From: Sulfuricaulis limicola
GTDB lineage: Bacteria; Pseudomonadota; Gammaproteobacteria; Acidiferrobacterales; Sulfurifustaceae
DNA length: 64,000 nt
Direction: 5' to 3'
Assembly (NCBI RefSeq): GCF_002355735.1
Contig: NZ_AP014879.1
Coordinates: 1,364,001-1,428,000, forward strand
Shown one piece after another: positions 57,006 through 64,000 of this stretch (within the stretch, counting starts at the first letter, position 1; each line of letters starts with the position of its first letter). The notes beneath the pieces were generated by a model. That model saw only the letters and a list, made by a program, of their open reading frames with translations, had not been told where the DNA came from and did no database searches. The position numbers and the translations under genes were made by a program.

Positions 57006-57032
57006 AGCCGGGTTTTAAGGCCGGGCCCGGTT
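57006..57032 (+). terminator. Terminator after the DsrC-like gene
   Basis: AGCCGGG (57006-57012) pairs with CCCGGTT (57026-57032) around a 13-base loop, and the run continues TTT. It begins four bases after the stop codon. Confidence 0.55.
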
Positions 57033-57074
57033 TTTCGCCTGTTGCGGGTCTCCCCCCCCTTTTTTTTAGCCAGC

Positions 57075-57944
57075 CTATTCCACCTGCTGCTCCATGTCCG
57101 CCAGCCGGGTGAACACGCGCTTCATCGCATTGAGCCGCGCGAGATAACCGCGGACGTCGTGATCGCCGCAACGCTGGCCATCGCTCAGCCGCAGGCCACG
57201 CCGGGCGTAGAGGTTGCCGGCGCCGGCGCCGCACAAATGAATCACGGCGGCCAGGTCCTGCTTCTGCTGGAGCGTGGCGCCGGTGATGCGGTTTCGCTCC
57301 AGCGTGTCCGCGACGTGGCGATCCAGCCAGGCCGAGGTCAATTCGGCGGCGTGACTCGGCATGACGCGCGTGTACAGGCTGTTGAACCAGCATGACCGCA
57401 ACGCGTGCCAGGGCCCGTCCTCGACCACGACGTGGTCATGAATGCAGTAGCGCCGCGCCTCGGCGAAGGTCGCGTCGGTGATCTGGTACATGCCGACCGC
57501 GCTCGATGCCGGCCGGTACAGCTCGAAGAGATTCCATGTCAGCTGCCAGCGCCAGTAAGTCCGCGCCACCGGATTGCCCGAGCCCTCGATCTGCGCCAGC
57601 GCCGCCAGAAACTCGGGCGTGATGACGGCGGTGGAATGCGCCTCGAAGATCGGCGCGTACCGGCGCCAGGTTTCCGACGGCGCCTTGAAAAGCGCGTCGC
57701 TCACGGGAAAGAACAGCTCGGCCGGCTTGCGCGCAACCTGATAGGTCCAGTTGATCGCAGACCAGAGCGCCACAACGACGGCGGCGACAATGAATAGCTG
57801 AACCTGCCATGGCGCGGCCAGCAGCGCCTTCCGCCACCGCCGGCGGCGCCGGGCGCCCGGCCACAGGAAGGCCAGACTGAAACGACGCCGCGGTTTTCTT
57901 CGCCCTTTCCGGGAAGCGGTTCTGGTTCTGCGCGCGCGTGCCAT
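57075..57944 (-). CDS. Membrane-anchored lytic transglycosylase, SLT domain
   Basis: A 289-residue protein. The N-terminus is strongly basic (about 20 Arg/Lys in residues 1-40) and cytoplasmic, followed by one membrane segment (47-66) and a periplasmic SLT domain. The catalytic Glu120 is in LAQIEGSGNP, and SAVGMYQITDATFAEA follows. Unlike MltC or MltE it is anchored by an uncleaved helix, not a lipid. Two more cysteines (HLCGAG, GQRCGDH) may pair. It is convergent with the DsrC-like gene. Confidence 0.82.
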   Translation of the reverse strand: MARARRTRTASRKGRRKPRRRFSLAFLWPGARRRRRWRKALLAAPWQVQLFIVAAVVVALWSAINWTYQVARKPAELFFPVSDALFKAPSETWRRYAPIFEAHSTAVITPEFLAALAQIEGSGNPVARTYWRWQLTWNLFELYRPASSAVGMYQITDATFAEARRYCIHDHVVVEDGPWHALRSCWFNSLYTRVMPSHAAELTSAWLDRHVADTLERNRITGATLQQKQDLAAVIHLCGAGAGNLYARRGLRLSDGQRCGDHDVRGYLARLNAMKRVFTRLADMEQQVE

Positions 57945-58040
57945 GTATGCCGATTAGCATCATGGCGGCATTAATGCAACGCTGACCGGATGGAGGGAAA
58001 TACGGACCCGGCCAATGGATCAGTGAAGAGATATGGTTTT

Positions 58041-58067
58041 CTGGATTCCCGCCTTCGCGGGAATGAC
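58041..58067. repeat. dRS3-like ATTCCC-N8-GGGAAT hairpin
   Basis: CTGGATTCCCGCCTTCGCGG continues to GGGAATGAC: a perfect ATTCCCGC-CTTC-GCGGGAAT hairpin (58045-58064). The ATTCCC-N8-GGGAAT pattern matches the dispersed dRS3 repeat of Neisseria and similar copies in many beta- and gammaproteobacteria. It lies between the SLT gene and ygjP. Confidence 0.8.
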
Positions 58068-58089
58068 AACAATTTATTACTTTTGTTAA

Positions 58090-58812
58090 TTAGTCCGCCC
58101 AGCGCGGCACGTATTTCCACCCGTTCCGCAATTCCCTGTCATGCGCGCGAAAATCGGCGTGGTGTTGCCGCACCAGCGACCAGAAGCGCGGCGAGTGATT
58201 CATTTCCGCCAGGTGACAGAGCTCATGCACCATCACGTAGCGCACCAGCGCGGGATCAAGAAACAGCAGTTTGGCGTTGAGGCTGATCGACTTGTGGTGC
58301 GAGCAACTCCCCCAGCGGGTGCGTTGGCGCTTGAAGCTGAGGCGCTGGAACGAAAGATCCAGTTGCCGGCTCAATTCCTCGAGCGGCGGCGCCAGATGGG
58401 CATAGGCCTGGCGCACGAGCCAGCGCGCCAGCGCGGCGCGGCCGGCCGGCTCATCCGTGATGCGACCGTGAATCAACAGCCGGCCCGGACCGGTTTCGCG
58501 CACCGCCGTCCGGGACGCGCCCGTTTCCCGGGCGGTTACCTGCCACACCCGCCCCAACGCCGGAAGCCGGATCTCCTCCGGCAGTTTCCAGGCCGGCGCG
58601 GGACCGTTCAGCAGGCGTTCGGCCCCGGTGCGCTCCAGGGCGGCGCGAATCCAGGACTGCTTGCGCTCCAGCAGGCCGGGCAGGCGCGCCGGGTTGTAGC
58701 CCCGGGGCACGACCACCTCCAGGCCGCCGTGCGGCGTGACGCGCAAACGCACATGCCGCGCCCGCGCGCTCTCGCGCAACCGGTATTCGAACAAGGCTTT
58801 GCTTGGCGGCAT
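58090..58812 (-). CDS. YgjP-like metallopeptidase domain protein (DUF45)
   Basis: A 240-residue protein with the M48/SprT-like zinc site H196-E-L-C-H200 and a third ligand His206 in MNHSPRFW. The DUF45 marks RTRWGSCSHHKSISLN and VMVHELCHL are clear. Homologues are predicted metal-dependent proteases or hydrolases, sometimes encoded next to type I restriction enzymes, but here no such system is near. It is divergent from the FHA gene. Confidence 0.88.
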   Translation of the reverse strand: MPPSKALFEYRLRESARARHVRLRVTPHGGLEVVVPRGYNPARLPGLLERKQSWIRAALERTGAERLLNGPAPAWKLPEEIRLPALGRVWQVTARETGASRTAVRETGPGRLLIHGRITDEPAGRAALARWLVRQAYAHLAPPLEELSRQLDLSFQRLSFKRQRTRWGSCSHHKSISLNAKLLFLDPALVRYVMVHELCHLAEMNHSPRFWSLVRQHHADFRAHDRELRNGWKYVPRWAD

Positions 58813-58889
58813 TCCGGGGACCAGGGTCAGATCACGGGTTTTTGCTAATATATCGAACCAACCGTCACAACGCGAAGGATCGGCAAGGC

Positions 58890-59525
58890 ATGGGCAAGCT
58901 GGTGATCAAGACGCCGGGAAAACAGACCGGCGAGGTGAACCTGAGGCTGGGCGAGATGACCATCGGCCGCCACACCACCTGCGACATCGTCCTGAAGGAC
59001 GACAAGAGCGTGAGCGGCAAGCACGCCATGATCAAGACCGTCGGCACCAAGTCGACGATCGAGGATCTCAACAGCACCAACGGCACGTTCGTCGAGAACC
59101 AGCGCATCAAGCAGCATGAGCTGCGCAGCGGCGAGTCCATCATCATCGGCGATCACGTGCTGGTCTATCGCGACGTGGTGGTGCTGGATGCACCGGCCTA
59201 TGGCGGCCCTTCCGCCGGTTCCAGCGTCACGTCGAATACCTCGCAGGAACGGACCCGGATCATCCGGGCGCACGCGCAACTCGTCGTCATGGAAGGCAAG
59301 GACAAGGGCCGGCAGGTGCCGCTGGTGAAGCAAGAAACCGTGATTGATAATCCCGGCAAGAACCCGGCGCGGATTTACCGCGGCGAGGACGGTTACGTGC
59401 TGCACGCCCAGCTCGGGCCCGGCGAGCCGCGGATTAACAACAAACCGGTACCGAATGGCGGACAGATACTGGAGAGTGGCGACGTCATCGAGGTCGCCGG
59501 GACGAAATATCAGGTGTTTGTTTAG
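58890..59525 (+). CDS. FHA-domain protein with a second FHA-like module
   Basis: A 211-residue protein. Residues 10-95 form an FHA domain with GEMTIGRHTTCDIVL, SVSGKHAMI and DLNSTNGTFVENQRI, the phosphothreonine-binding loops. Residues 125-211 look like a diverged second FHA-type beta sandwich (GRQVPLVKQETVIDNPGKNP, INNKPVPNGGQILESGDVIE) without the conserved Arg/Ser. It has no signal peptide. It probably reads Ser/Thr phosphorylation; no kinase gene other than HipA is in the window. Confidence 0.83.
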   Translation: MGKLVIKTPGKQTGEVNLRLGEMTIGRHTTCDIVLKDDKSVSGKHAMIKTVGTKSTIEDLNSTNGTFVENQRIKQHELRSGESIIIGDHVLVYRDVVVLDAPAYGGPSAGSSVTSNTSQERTRIIRAHAQLVVMEGKDKGRQVPLVKQETVIDNPGKNPARIYRGEDGYVLHAQLGPGEPRINNKPVPNGGQILESGDVIEVAGTKYQVFV

Positions 59526-59550
59526 CCGACCGCCCTCTTCCCGCGCCGGA

Positions 59551-61833
59551 TCAAGGCGTGACCGTGGTGAAACTGATCTTGCCGATGCTCCGGGTCACCA
59601 CGCGCAAGCCGTCCCCCGAGACCGCGAGCTGGCGCGAGCTTGTCTGATAGGGAACATTGAAGCTTCCGAGACCGGTGCCGCTGTCGTTGTACGTATATAC
59701 CGTGGAAGGCGAAAACGATCCGCCACCGACATACAGCTTGCCCGTGGGCCCCACCTCCGCGTTCGTTGAAAATCCCGCGGGCGACAGCGCCAGGAACAGC
59801 ATGTTGCCGTCGAAGTGGTAGATCCCGGAGTTCAGGTTGGCGCTGACGAATACCCGCGATCCCGTGGCATTCACCGCCATGTCGAGGCCGATATAGCTCG
59901 ACCCGAGGGAGAAACTGTGCGTCTGCACCGCGCTCAGGGGTTGCAGGAAGGGATAGCGCAGCGCGTATCGCACCAGGCCGTTCCAGCTTGTTGAAATGCC
60001 GAAGAGGTTCTTGCCGTCCTGGCTGGCGGCGACCAGCATCAGCTCGCTGAATCTGTTTGGAACGCCGTCGTCGGTAAATCCCGCCAGCTGTTGGCCGGTT
60101 TCGGAATAAATCCGGCGGTTGCCGCCAACGATGACGCCGCGCCCGTTCGGCCGCGCGTAAGCGAGGTGGGCGCAGCCGCGCATGGTGTTCAGCAAGTACC
60201 ACTTGGAACCGAATTGCCACGTCGTCAGGTCCAGCGGAATGATGTTGCCATCGCTCGAATCCAGCACGTACAGGGTTTGGCCGTCGCTGCTGACGGTCAT
60301 TTCGCTCAGATAGGAATCGGCGGGGCCGGCGATGGTCGTCACCAGCGCGCCGGTATAAATGTTGTAAACCTCCAGATTGCTGCTGACGCCGGGGGAGCCG
60401 GAACAGGCGCTGCCACCGGTGACATAAACATAAGGCCGCACCGGGTCCGCCACGACGTTGAAGCCCGTCGTATTCACTGACAGCGAGTTCGCCGGGCTGG
60501 CCGCGCTGACGTACAACCCGACGCGCACCGTTTCCGTATTGGAAATCGTTGGATCATTGGAATTTACCGTGACCGTGGCGTAGTGAATCTGCTCGGGTGC
60601 GAGGCCGGCCGGGTTGGCGGTCAGGACCAGATCGCCGTCGGTGGTTCCGCCGGGCGTTACACTCAGCCACGCTTGATCCGATGCCGCGCTCCAGGCGGTG
60701 GCGGTGCCGGCGTTTTCGGAAACGGTGACGGTATGGCTGAGCCGCGAAAGTGTCGCGGTACCGGCGAGCGCCACGCCGTTATCCGATACCTGCAGCCGGT
60801 GCGGTTCGAGGTACAGGGTAACGCCGACATCGTGGTTGACGTTGCCGACCGTGTCGGTGACGGTCACGGTGGCCGTGTGAATACCGGCCGCGAGCCCGCT
60901 CGCGTTAACGCCGACACCGATCGGACCGGGGGTGTGCCCGCCCGCCACCGTCAGCGTGACCCACGGTTCGCTGGCGCTGACATTCCACGCAAGGCTTTCG
61001 CCGGTGACCTGGATTTGCTGGACCGGCGGCGCGGAAGGCGCGCCCGCGGTTGATTCAAAGGTGAGATAGGACGGCGTCACCGATATCTGCGGCAGGCGAT
61101 GCGTGAGTGTGACGGGAACGTCGCGCGTCTTGCCGTTGCCGGTAACCCGGATGATGGCATTGTAGGTGCCCAGACCTGCGGGAGGGGAATAACTCACCCC
61201 CACGGCCTCCGGCAGCGTCTGGCCACTGACCTGCTGGGCGCCGTTCAATCGGACCCAGTCGGTTCCCGATTGGTAGATAACAGCAGCGTTCCAGGCATAG
61301 CTTTGATTCTGTGTGTCGCTGATGCCGAACGGCGTGTCCGGTGGAACGGGATATCCGCTGATATACGTCCAATTGAAGCTGTCGACCGAGGTCGTCAGGC
61401 CCGAGGTAACGGTATAAGCAACCGAGACCGTTTGCGGACCTCCCGGTACCGGGATGTTCCCCAGGGCGTCTTCATATCCCGTGATGGTGATGGTTCCGGT
61501 GTGCACGCCGACACCCAGGAGATTGGGCGCGGCGGGTTGAACCTGGATGGTCAGGGTATTGCCGCTGTAGGTCTCGGTCAGCGCGCCGGTCGCGCCGCTG
61601 CCGGTGACCTCGAAATAGAGCGTGCCGGCGTTGACCGTAACCTGCACCGTTTGCGGCGCGGGAGCAGCGCCATTCTCCACGGCAGCAAAACCGAGCGAGT
61701 TGGGCGATACCGAGAAGGAATGCGTGTTGTCCTGGCCGCCTCCGCCACCCCCGCCCCCGCCGCTACAGGCGACCAGGACGAAAACCGGGAGCAACAGCAA
61801 TGCACGCCGCAGGCACGCGATGATGGCACGCAT
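59551..61833 (-). CDS. Large repeat lipoprotein with beta-propeller-like C-terminus
   Basis: A 760-residue exported lipoprotein (signal ending FVLVACSGG, then a nine-Gly run). Residues 30-430 hold several Ig-like BACON/choice-of-anchor-type repeats of about 95 residues, recognisable by VSPNSLGF, VTPSYLTFES and AWSAASDQAWLSVTPG. Residues 450-760 look like a beta-propeller with YVTGGSACSGSP, VLDSSDGNIIPLDL and LYVGGGSFSPSTVY blades. It is predicted to be cell-surface or periplasmic and to bind polymer or protein. No enzyme motif is seen. Confidence 0.75.
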   Translation of the reverse strand: MRAIIACLRRALLLLPVFVLVACSGGGGGGGGGQDNTHSFSVSPNSLGFAAVENGAAPAPQTVQVTVNAGTLYFEVTGSGATGALTETYSGNTLTIQVQPAAPNLLGVGVHTGTITITGYEDALGNIPVPGGPQTVSVAYTVTSGLTTSVDSFNWTYISGYPVPPDTPFGISDTQNQSYAWNAAVIYQSGTDWVRLNGAQQVSGQTLPEAVGVSYSPPAGLGTYNAIIRVTGNGKTRDVPVTLTHRLPQISVTPSYLTFESTAGAPSAPPVQQIQVTGESLAWNVSASEPWVTLTVAGGHTPGPIGVGVNASGLAAGIHTATVTVTDTVGNVNHDVGVTLYLEPHRLQVSDNGVALAGTATLSRLSHTVTVSENAGTATAWSAASDQAWLSVTPGGTTDGDLVLTANPAGLAPEQIHYATVTVNSNDPTISNTETVRVGLYVSAASPANSLSVNTTGFNVVADPVRPYVYVTGGSACSGSPGVSSNLEVYNIYTGALVTTIAGPADSYLSEMTVSSDGQTLYVLDSSDGNIIPLDLTTWQFGSKWYLLNTMRGCAHLAYARPNGRGVIVGGNRRIYSETGQQLAGFTDDGVPNRFSELMLVAASQDGKNLFGISTSWNGLVRYALRYPFLQPLSAVQTHSFSLGSSYIGLDMAVNATGSRVFVSANLNSGIYHFDGNMLFLALSPAGFSTNAEVGPTGKLYVGGGSFSPSTVYTYNDSGTGLGSFNVPYQTSSRQLAVSGDGLRVVTRSIGKISFTTVTP

Positions 61834-62047
61834 TATTGGGTAGACCCCCCTTCTGTCCCGGATACTTCTTCTGGACCGCTGTCTTTTTTGGAAGCGGTTT
61901 CTTGTCTGGGATAAATCCTACAAGGCCTTCGCTCCCGGCACAACATCAGACCCGGGGTTCAACCGCGGGCCCGGTCACGCCCGTCGCTCGGCGCCCTGCA
62001 TTTACTGAATAGCCGATAGACGCAGGGCACGTATCACGCACCGTGCA

Positions 62048-62581
62048 TCATTTCATCTTCGACGGCAGCGTGATGGTCCGGCCGTCCACCACGAAACGGC
62101 CCCTGCCGAGGTGGTGCAGCATGCGCGGGTGTTTGCGCGCCGGGTCGATCCAGGCCTGGAGCACCTCGAGCACGAAAAAATTGTACTTGCGCGCCAGGTG
62201 CGCATCGGTCACGCGGCATTCGAGGCTGGCATAACACTCCTCGATCAGCGGCGGCGCCACCCGCTTGGCCGGCCGCGGGGTGAGGCCGAAGGCGGCGAAC
62301 TTGTCGAGGCGCCGGCCGGAGCTGTTGCCCACGGCGACGACCTTCTTGCCCAGCTCCACGGTGGGAATGTTGATGACGCACTGTTTCGTCGCCTTGAGCG
62401 CCGCAAAGCTGTAATTGCGATCGCTCAGCACCATGCCGATGAGCGGCGGCTCGAAGTCCATCATGGTGAGCCATGACAGGGTCATGACGTTGGCCCGGCC
62501 CTTCTGCGCCGTGGTCACCAGCACCACCGGGCCGGGCTCGAGCAGGCCGTAAACCTTGGGCAAGGGATAGGGCTTTTTCAT
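62048..62581 (-). CDS. Flavin reductase-like FMN-binding protein
   Basis: A 177-residue split-barrel flavoprotein of the flavin_Reduct family: PGPVVLVTTAQKGRANVMTL (residues 15-34), GMVLSDRNYSFAAL, INIPTVELGKKVVAVG and CRVTDAHLARKYNFFVLEV. It likely binds FMN and reduces flavin with NAD(P)H or serves as a reductase partner. ATG 62581 matches the family start (MKKPYPLPKVYGLLEPGPVV); the open frame extends 11 codons upstream. Confidence 0.83.
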   Translation of the reverse strand: MKKPYPLPKVYGLLEPGPVVLVTTAQKGRANVMTLSWLTMMDFEPPLIGMVLSDRNYSFAALKATKQCVINIPTVELGKKVVAVGNSSGRRLDKFAAFGLTPRPAKRVAPPLIEECYASLECRVTDAHLARKYNFFVLEVLQAWIDPARKHPRMLHHLGRGRFVVDGRTITLPSKMK

Positions 62582-62617
62582 GGTCAGGCCTTTCGTTTTC
62601 CCTCCTTTGATCAATTG

Positions 62618-62645
62618 TCGTCACCCCGGCGAAAGCCGGGGTCCA
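62618..62645. repeat. GC hairpin repeat in usp-like intergenic class
   Basis: CCCCGGC-GAAA-GCCGGGG (62624-62641) flanked by GTCA and TCCAG. This GTCA(C/T)CCCGGCGAAAGCCGG form is a frequent dispersed hairpin in proteobacterial intergenic DNA and resembles the ATTCCCGC element at 58041 in flank and size. A weaker ATCCC...GGGAT dyad follows near 62659-62679. It lies between the flavin reductase start and the phnA stop. Confidence 0.7.
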
Positions 62646-62692
62646 GGATTTGCATATCATCCCCGCGCAGCAGGGATTCATTGATTACCGTT

Positions 62693-63034
62693 TTACGCCT
62701 TCTTCACAAACTCCGACTTGAGCTTCATCGGCCCGATGCCGTCGATCTTGCAGTCGATGTTGTGATCGCCTTCGACCAGCCGGATGTTTTTCACCTTGGT
62801 GCCGACCTTGACCACCGAGGAGGAACCCTTGACCTTGAGATCCTTGATGACGGTGACGCTGTCGCCGTCCTGCAGCAGGCTGCCGTGGGCGTCCTTGACC
62901 ACCAGGCCCTCATCGGCGGCTTCGGCAATGCCCTCTTTCGACCATTCGTGTGCGCATTCTGGGCAGACGAACATGCCTCGATCTTCATAGGTGTAGGCGG
63001 AGCCACACTTCGGGCATTTGGGTAAATCGCTCAT
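62693..63034 (-). CDS. phnA: PhnA/YjdM family zinc-ribbon protein
   Basis: A 113-residue protein with an N-terminal zinc ribbon ([20 protein letters not shown], then PECAHEW) and a C-terminal PhnA domain ([35 protein letters not shown]). Despite the name (alkylphosphonate uptake operon), YjdM's function is unknown and no phosphonate genes are here. Length is normal. Confidence 0.93.
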   Translation of the reverse strand: MSDLPKCPKCGSAYTYEDRGMFVCPECAHEWSKEGIAEAADEGLVVKDAHGSLLQDGDSVTVIKDLKVKGSSSVVKVGTKVKNIRLVEGDHNIDCKIDGIGPMKLKSEFVKKA

Positions 63035-63156
63035 AGGCCTGTCCTGCGTTGGGTTGGTTGAATCATGCGGAGCGCTGCAAACGGCCCATTGTAATCCACC
63101 CCGGCTTTCCTGGCTTGTGGAGCGGAAAAAAGGGCCGGCCGCCCTGCCCTGGCGGC

Positions 63157-63170
63157 TTGATGTGAGTCAA
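63157..63170. promoter_or_regulatory. FNR/ANR-like box
   Basis: TTGATGTGAGTCAA fits TTGAT-N4-GTCAA exactly like the site upstream of the usp gene. It lies in the 267-base gap between phnA (minus) and the small gene at 63302 (plus). No strong -10 is visible at the class II distance on either strand, so the target gene is uncertain. A second dyad, GTTTGA-TGCT-TCAAAC, is at 63192-63207. Confidence 0.4.
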
Positions 63171-63301
63171 TGAGCAAACGCCCGGGGTGATGTTTGATGC
63201 TTCAAACGGCAGCCACATCGCGACAGCAATTTGTACTGATTTCGGCGTCGTGGATGTGACTGCAGGGTGCATGTAGCACAATCGAGAGCAACGGAGGGTT
63301 C

Positions 63302-63418
63302 ATGATTCTTCTCGGGTACGGACTCGCGTGGTTCATTACCGGTACAACGACCGCCTGGGTGTTCGGGCGCATGGTTCAGGCAGGCAATCTGGAAGATGGG
63401 GGTTTGCTGCTCAACTGA
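63302..63418 (+). CDS. Putative 38-residue membrane protein
   Basis: The frame starts MILLGYGLAWFITGTTTAWV and ends GGLLLN; the first 25 residues are a plausible membrane helix. A strong ribosome-binding site (CGGAGGG, five bases before the ATG) argues for translation. It lies 138 bases downstream of an FNR-like box and 130 bases upstream of the next gene. No family is recognised. Confidence 0.5.
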   Translation: MILLGYGLAWFITGTTTAWVFGRMVQAGNLEDGGLLLN

Positions 63419-63548
63419 AGGAAACGGTCATCCTCGCGCAAAGCCAGCCATCGAATGCAGTAGTCGGGGGTGGGGATGCGGGATTTCAGCAGCTCGCGGC
63501 TCCGCGGATGTGAGCGCAGAATGCAATGCAGTGCAAAGGAGAGGAATC

Positions 63549-63833
63549 GTGGAACTCGCTCTCAAGATAGTCAACGGCCGGGTCGAGGTGTACGAGGACG
63601 GCGCCCATCGCCACTCTTACGGATCGCACATCGAAGATGCCGCCACCGATGGCAAGATCGTTGCCGTCGTCACCCGGGATGGCCGGATCGAGGAATACCG
63701 GGACGGCATGTGCCAGCGTTCCTACGGTTCGAACGCCAGGAAGATCCGGATTTCGGGAAACACCTTGGCTGTAACGCTCAGGGACGGGCGGATCGCCGAA
63801 TTCGAGAACGGCATGTGCCGGCGCATGTATTAG
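63549..63833 (+). CDS. Small beta-repeat protein
   Basis: A 94-residue protein from a GTG with GGAGAGG just upstream. It is built of about two and a half repeats of 33-35 residues: GRVEVYEDGAHRHSYGS, GRIEEYRDGMCQRSYGS and GRIAEFENGMCRRMY, separated by a strand such as KIVAVVTRD or NTLAVTLRD. This looks like beta-propeller blades or a small beta-barrel. No known family was identified. The 3' end runs directly into an 18-base tandem repeat that contains the stop codon. Confidence 0.65.
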   Translation: MELALKIVNGRVEVYEDGAHRHSYGSHIEDAATDGKIVAVVTRDGRIEEYRDGMCQRSYGSNARKIRISGNTLAVTLRDGRIAEFENGMCRRMY

Positions 63834-63863
63834 GAAAAAGGGGCCTATTAGGAAAAAGGGGCC
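63828..63863 (+). repeat. 18-base tandem duplication at a gene end
   Basis: TATTAGGAAAAAGGGGCC occurs twice without a gap (63828-63845, 63846-63863). The first copy includes the TAG stop codon of the upstream gene and the second leads into the large hairpin. It looks like slippage or a repeat-insertion scar. Confidence 0.85.
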
Positions 63864-63936
63864 AGGCTCAATTTTTGATCTTGTTTGCATCACGTCGGAC
63901 GCACAGAATTGAAAAAATTGAGCCTGGTCCCTTTTT
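63853..63936. repeat. Large hairpin repeat (GGGGCCAGGCTCAA type)
   Basis: The arms 63853-63876 (AAAAAGGGGCCAGGCTCAAT plus TTTT) and 63913-63936 are 24-base reverse complements with one mismatch, around a 36-base loop. The core GAGCCTGGNCCC is a frequent dispersed repeat in proteobacterial genomes, often close to REP-associated or IS elements. With poly-T at the end it could also terminate the upstream gene. Confidence 0.75.
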
Positions 63937-64000
63937 TATACGGACAGCTCCCCTCCCCCAAAAACCGGTTCCAGTCTTTTCAAACAGCAACCCCGCCGCT

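Noticed and set aside
57052-57067. C8 followed by T8 homopolymer downstream of the DsrC-like gene
   Set aside because: Interesting for slippage, but it lies between convergent genes with no open frame crossing it, so no phase-variation role can be argued.
63192-63207. GTTTGA-TGCT-TCAAAC as a second FNR box
   Set aside because: The spacing between half-sites is two bases shorter than in FNR sites, so it is only noted as a dyad.

Overview
This is a GC-rich chromosomal window from a gammaproteobacterium. The left third carries the classical gammaproteobacterial run rluC ... maf, yceD-rpmF-plsX-fabH-fabD-fabG-acpP-fabF-pabB-pabC-mltG-tmk-holB-pilZ-tatD. A two-subunit pyruvate carboxylase, a cysteine-free DsrC-family protein and a molybdenum hydroxylase operon would fit a chemolithotrophic, sulfur-oxidising lineage (for example Acidiferrobacterales or Chromatiales relatives). 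That placement is inference only. No rRNA, tRNA, CRISPR array, insertion sequence or phage gene was recognised.

Layout. (1) 1-7146: rluC, a HAD phosphatase, a Rieske protein and sppA on the plus strand, converging on maf and on pyruvate carboxylase (pycA, pycB) on the minus strand. (2) 7387-20032: one long plus-strand block for ribosomal protein L32, phospholipid and fatty acid synthesis, p-aminobenzoate synthesis, MltG, thymidylate kinase, DNA polymerase III delta prime, PilZ and TatD. Its spacers hold an unusual family of inverted repeats whose arms are built from three 8-9 nt steps. (3) 20060-25904: a universal stress protein behind an FNR/ANR-type class II promoter, divergent from a storage-carbohydrate cluster (glgB, a DUF5752 gene, a TreT-like glycosyltransferase, transaldolase). 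(4) 25905-27903: a HipBA-type kinase toxin/antitoxin pair in AT-rich DNA with three evenly spaced operator-like palindromes. (5) 27904-43650: mostly minus-strand small envelope proteins, lipoproteins and housekeeping genes (DUF3014, LEA14-like, HbpS/GlcG-like, zinc ribbon, YaiI, class I aldolase, DUF2959, DUF4382, LysM, DUF5062, an orphan CycH domain, hemolysin III, an Fsr-like transporter, YbiT, RhlE). (6) 43826-50463: slyX, a tight four-gene molybdenum hydroxylase operon (Fe-S subunit, Tat-exported Mo subunit, XdhC, MocA), a REP-like element and uup. (7) 50520-64000: small and poorly characterised genes, including a TerB protein, a Trp-rich secreted protein, a DUF504 protein, a cNMP-binding protein with a degenerate GGDEF domain, a DsrC-like protein without cysteines, a lytic transglycosylase, YgjP, an FHA protein, a large repeat lipoprotein, a flavin reductase, PhnA and a 94-residue repeat protein followed by a large hairpin repeat.

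Starts were chosen by ribosome-binding site, family N-terminus and overlap with the upstream gene, so many genes are shorter than their longest open frame. Functions come from reading the sequence; no database search was run.
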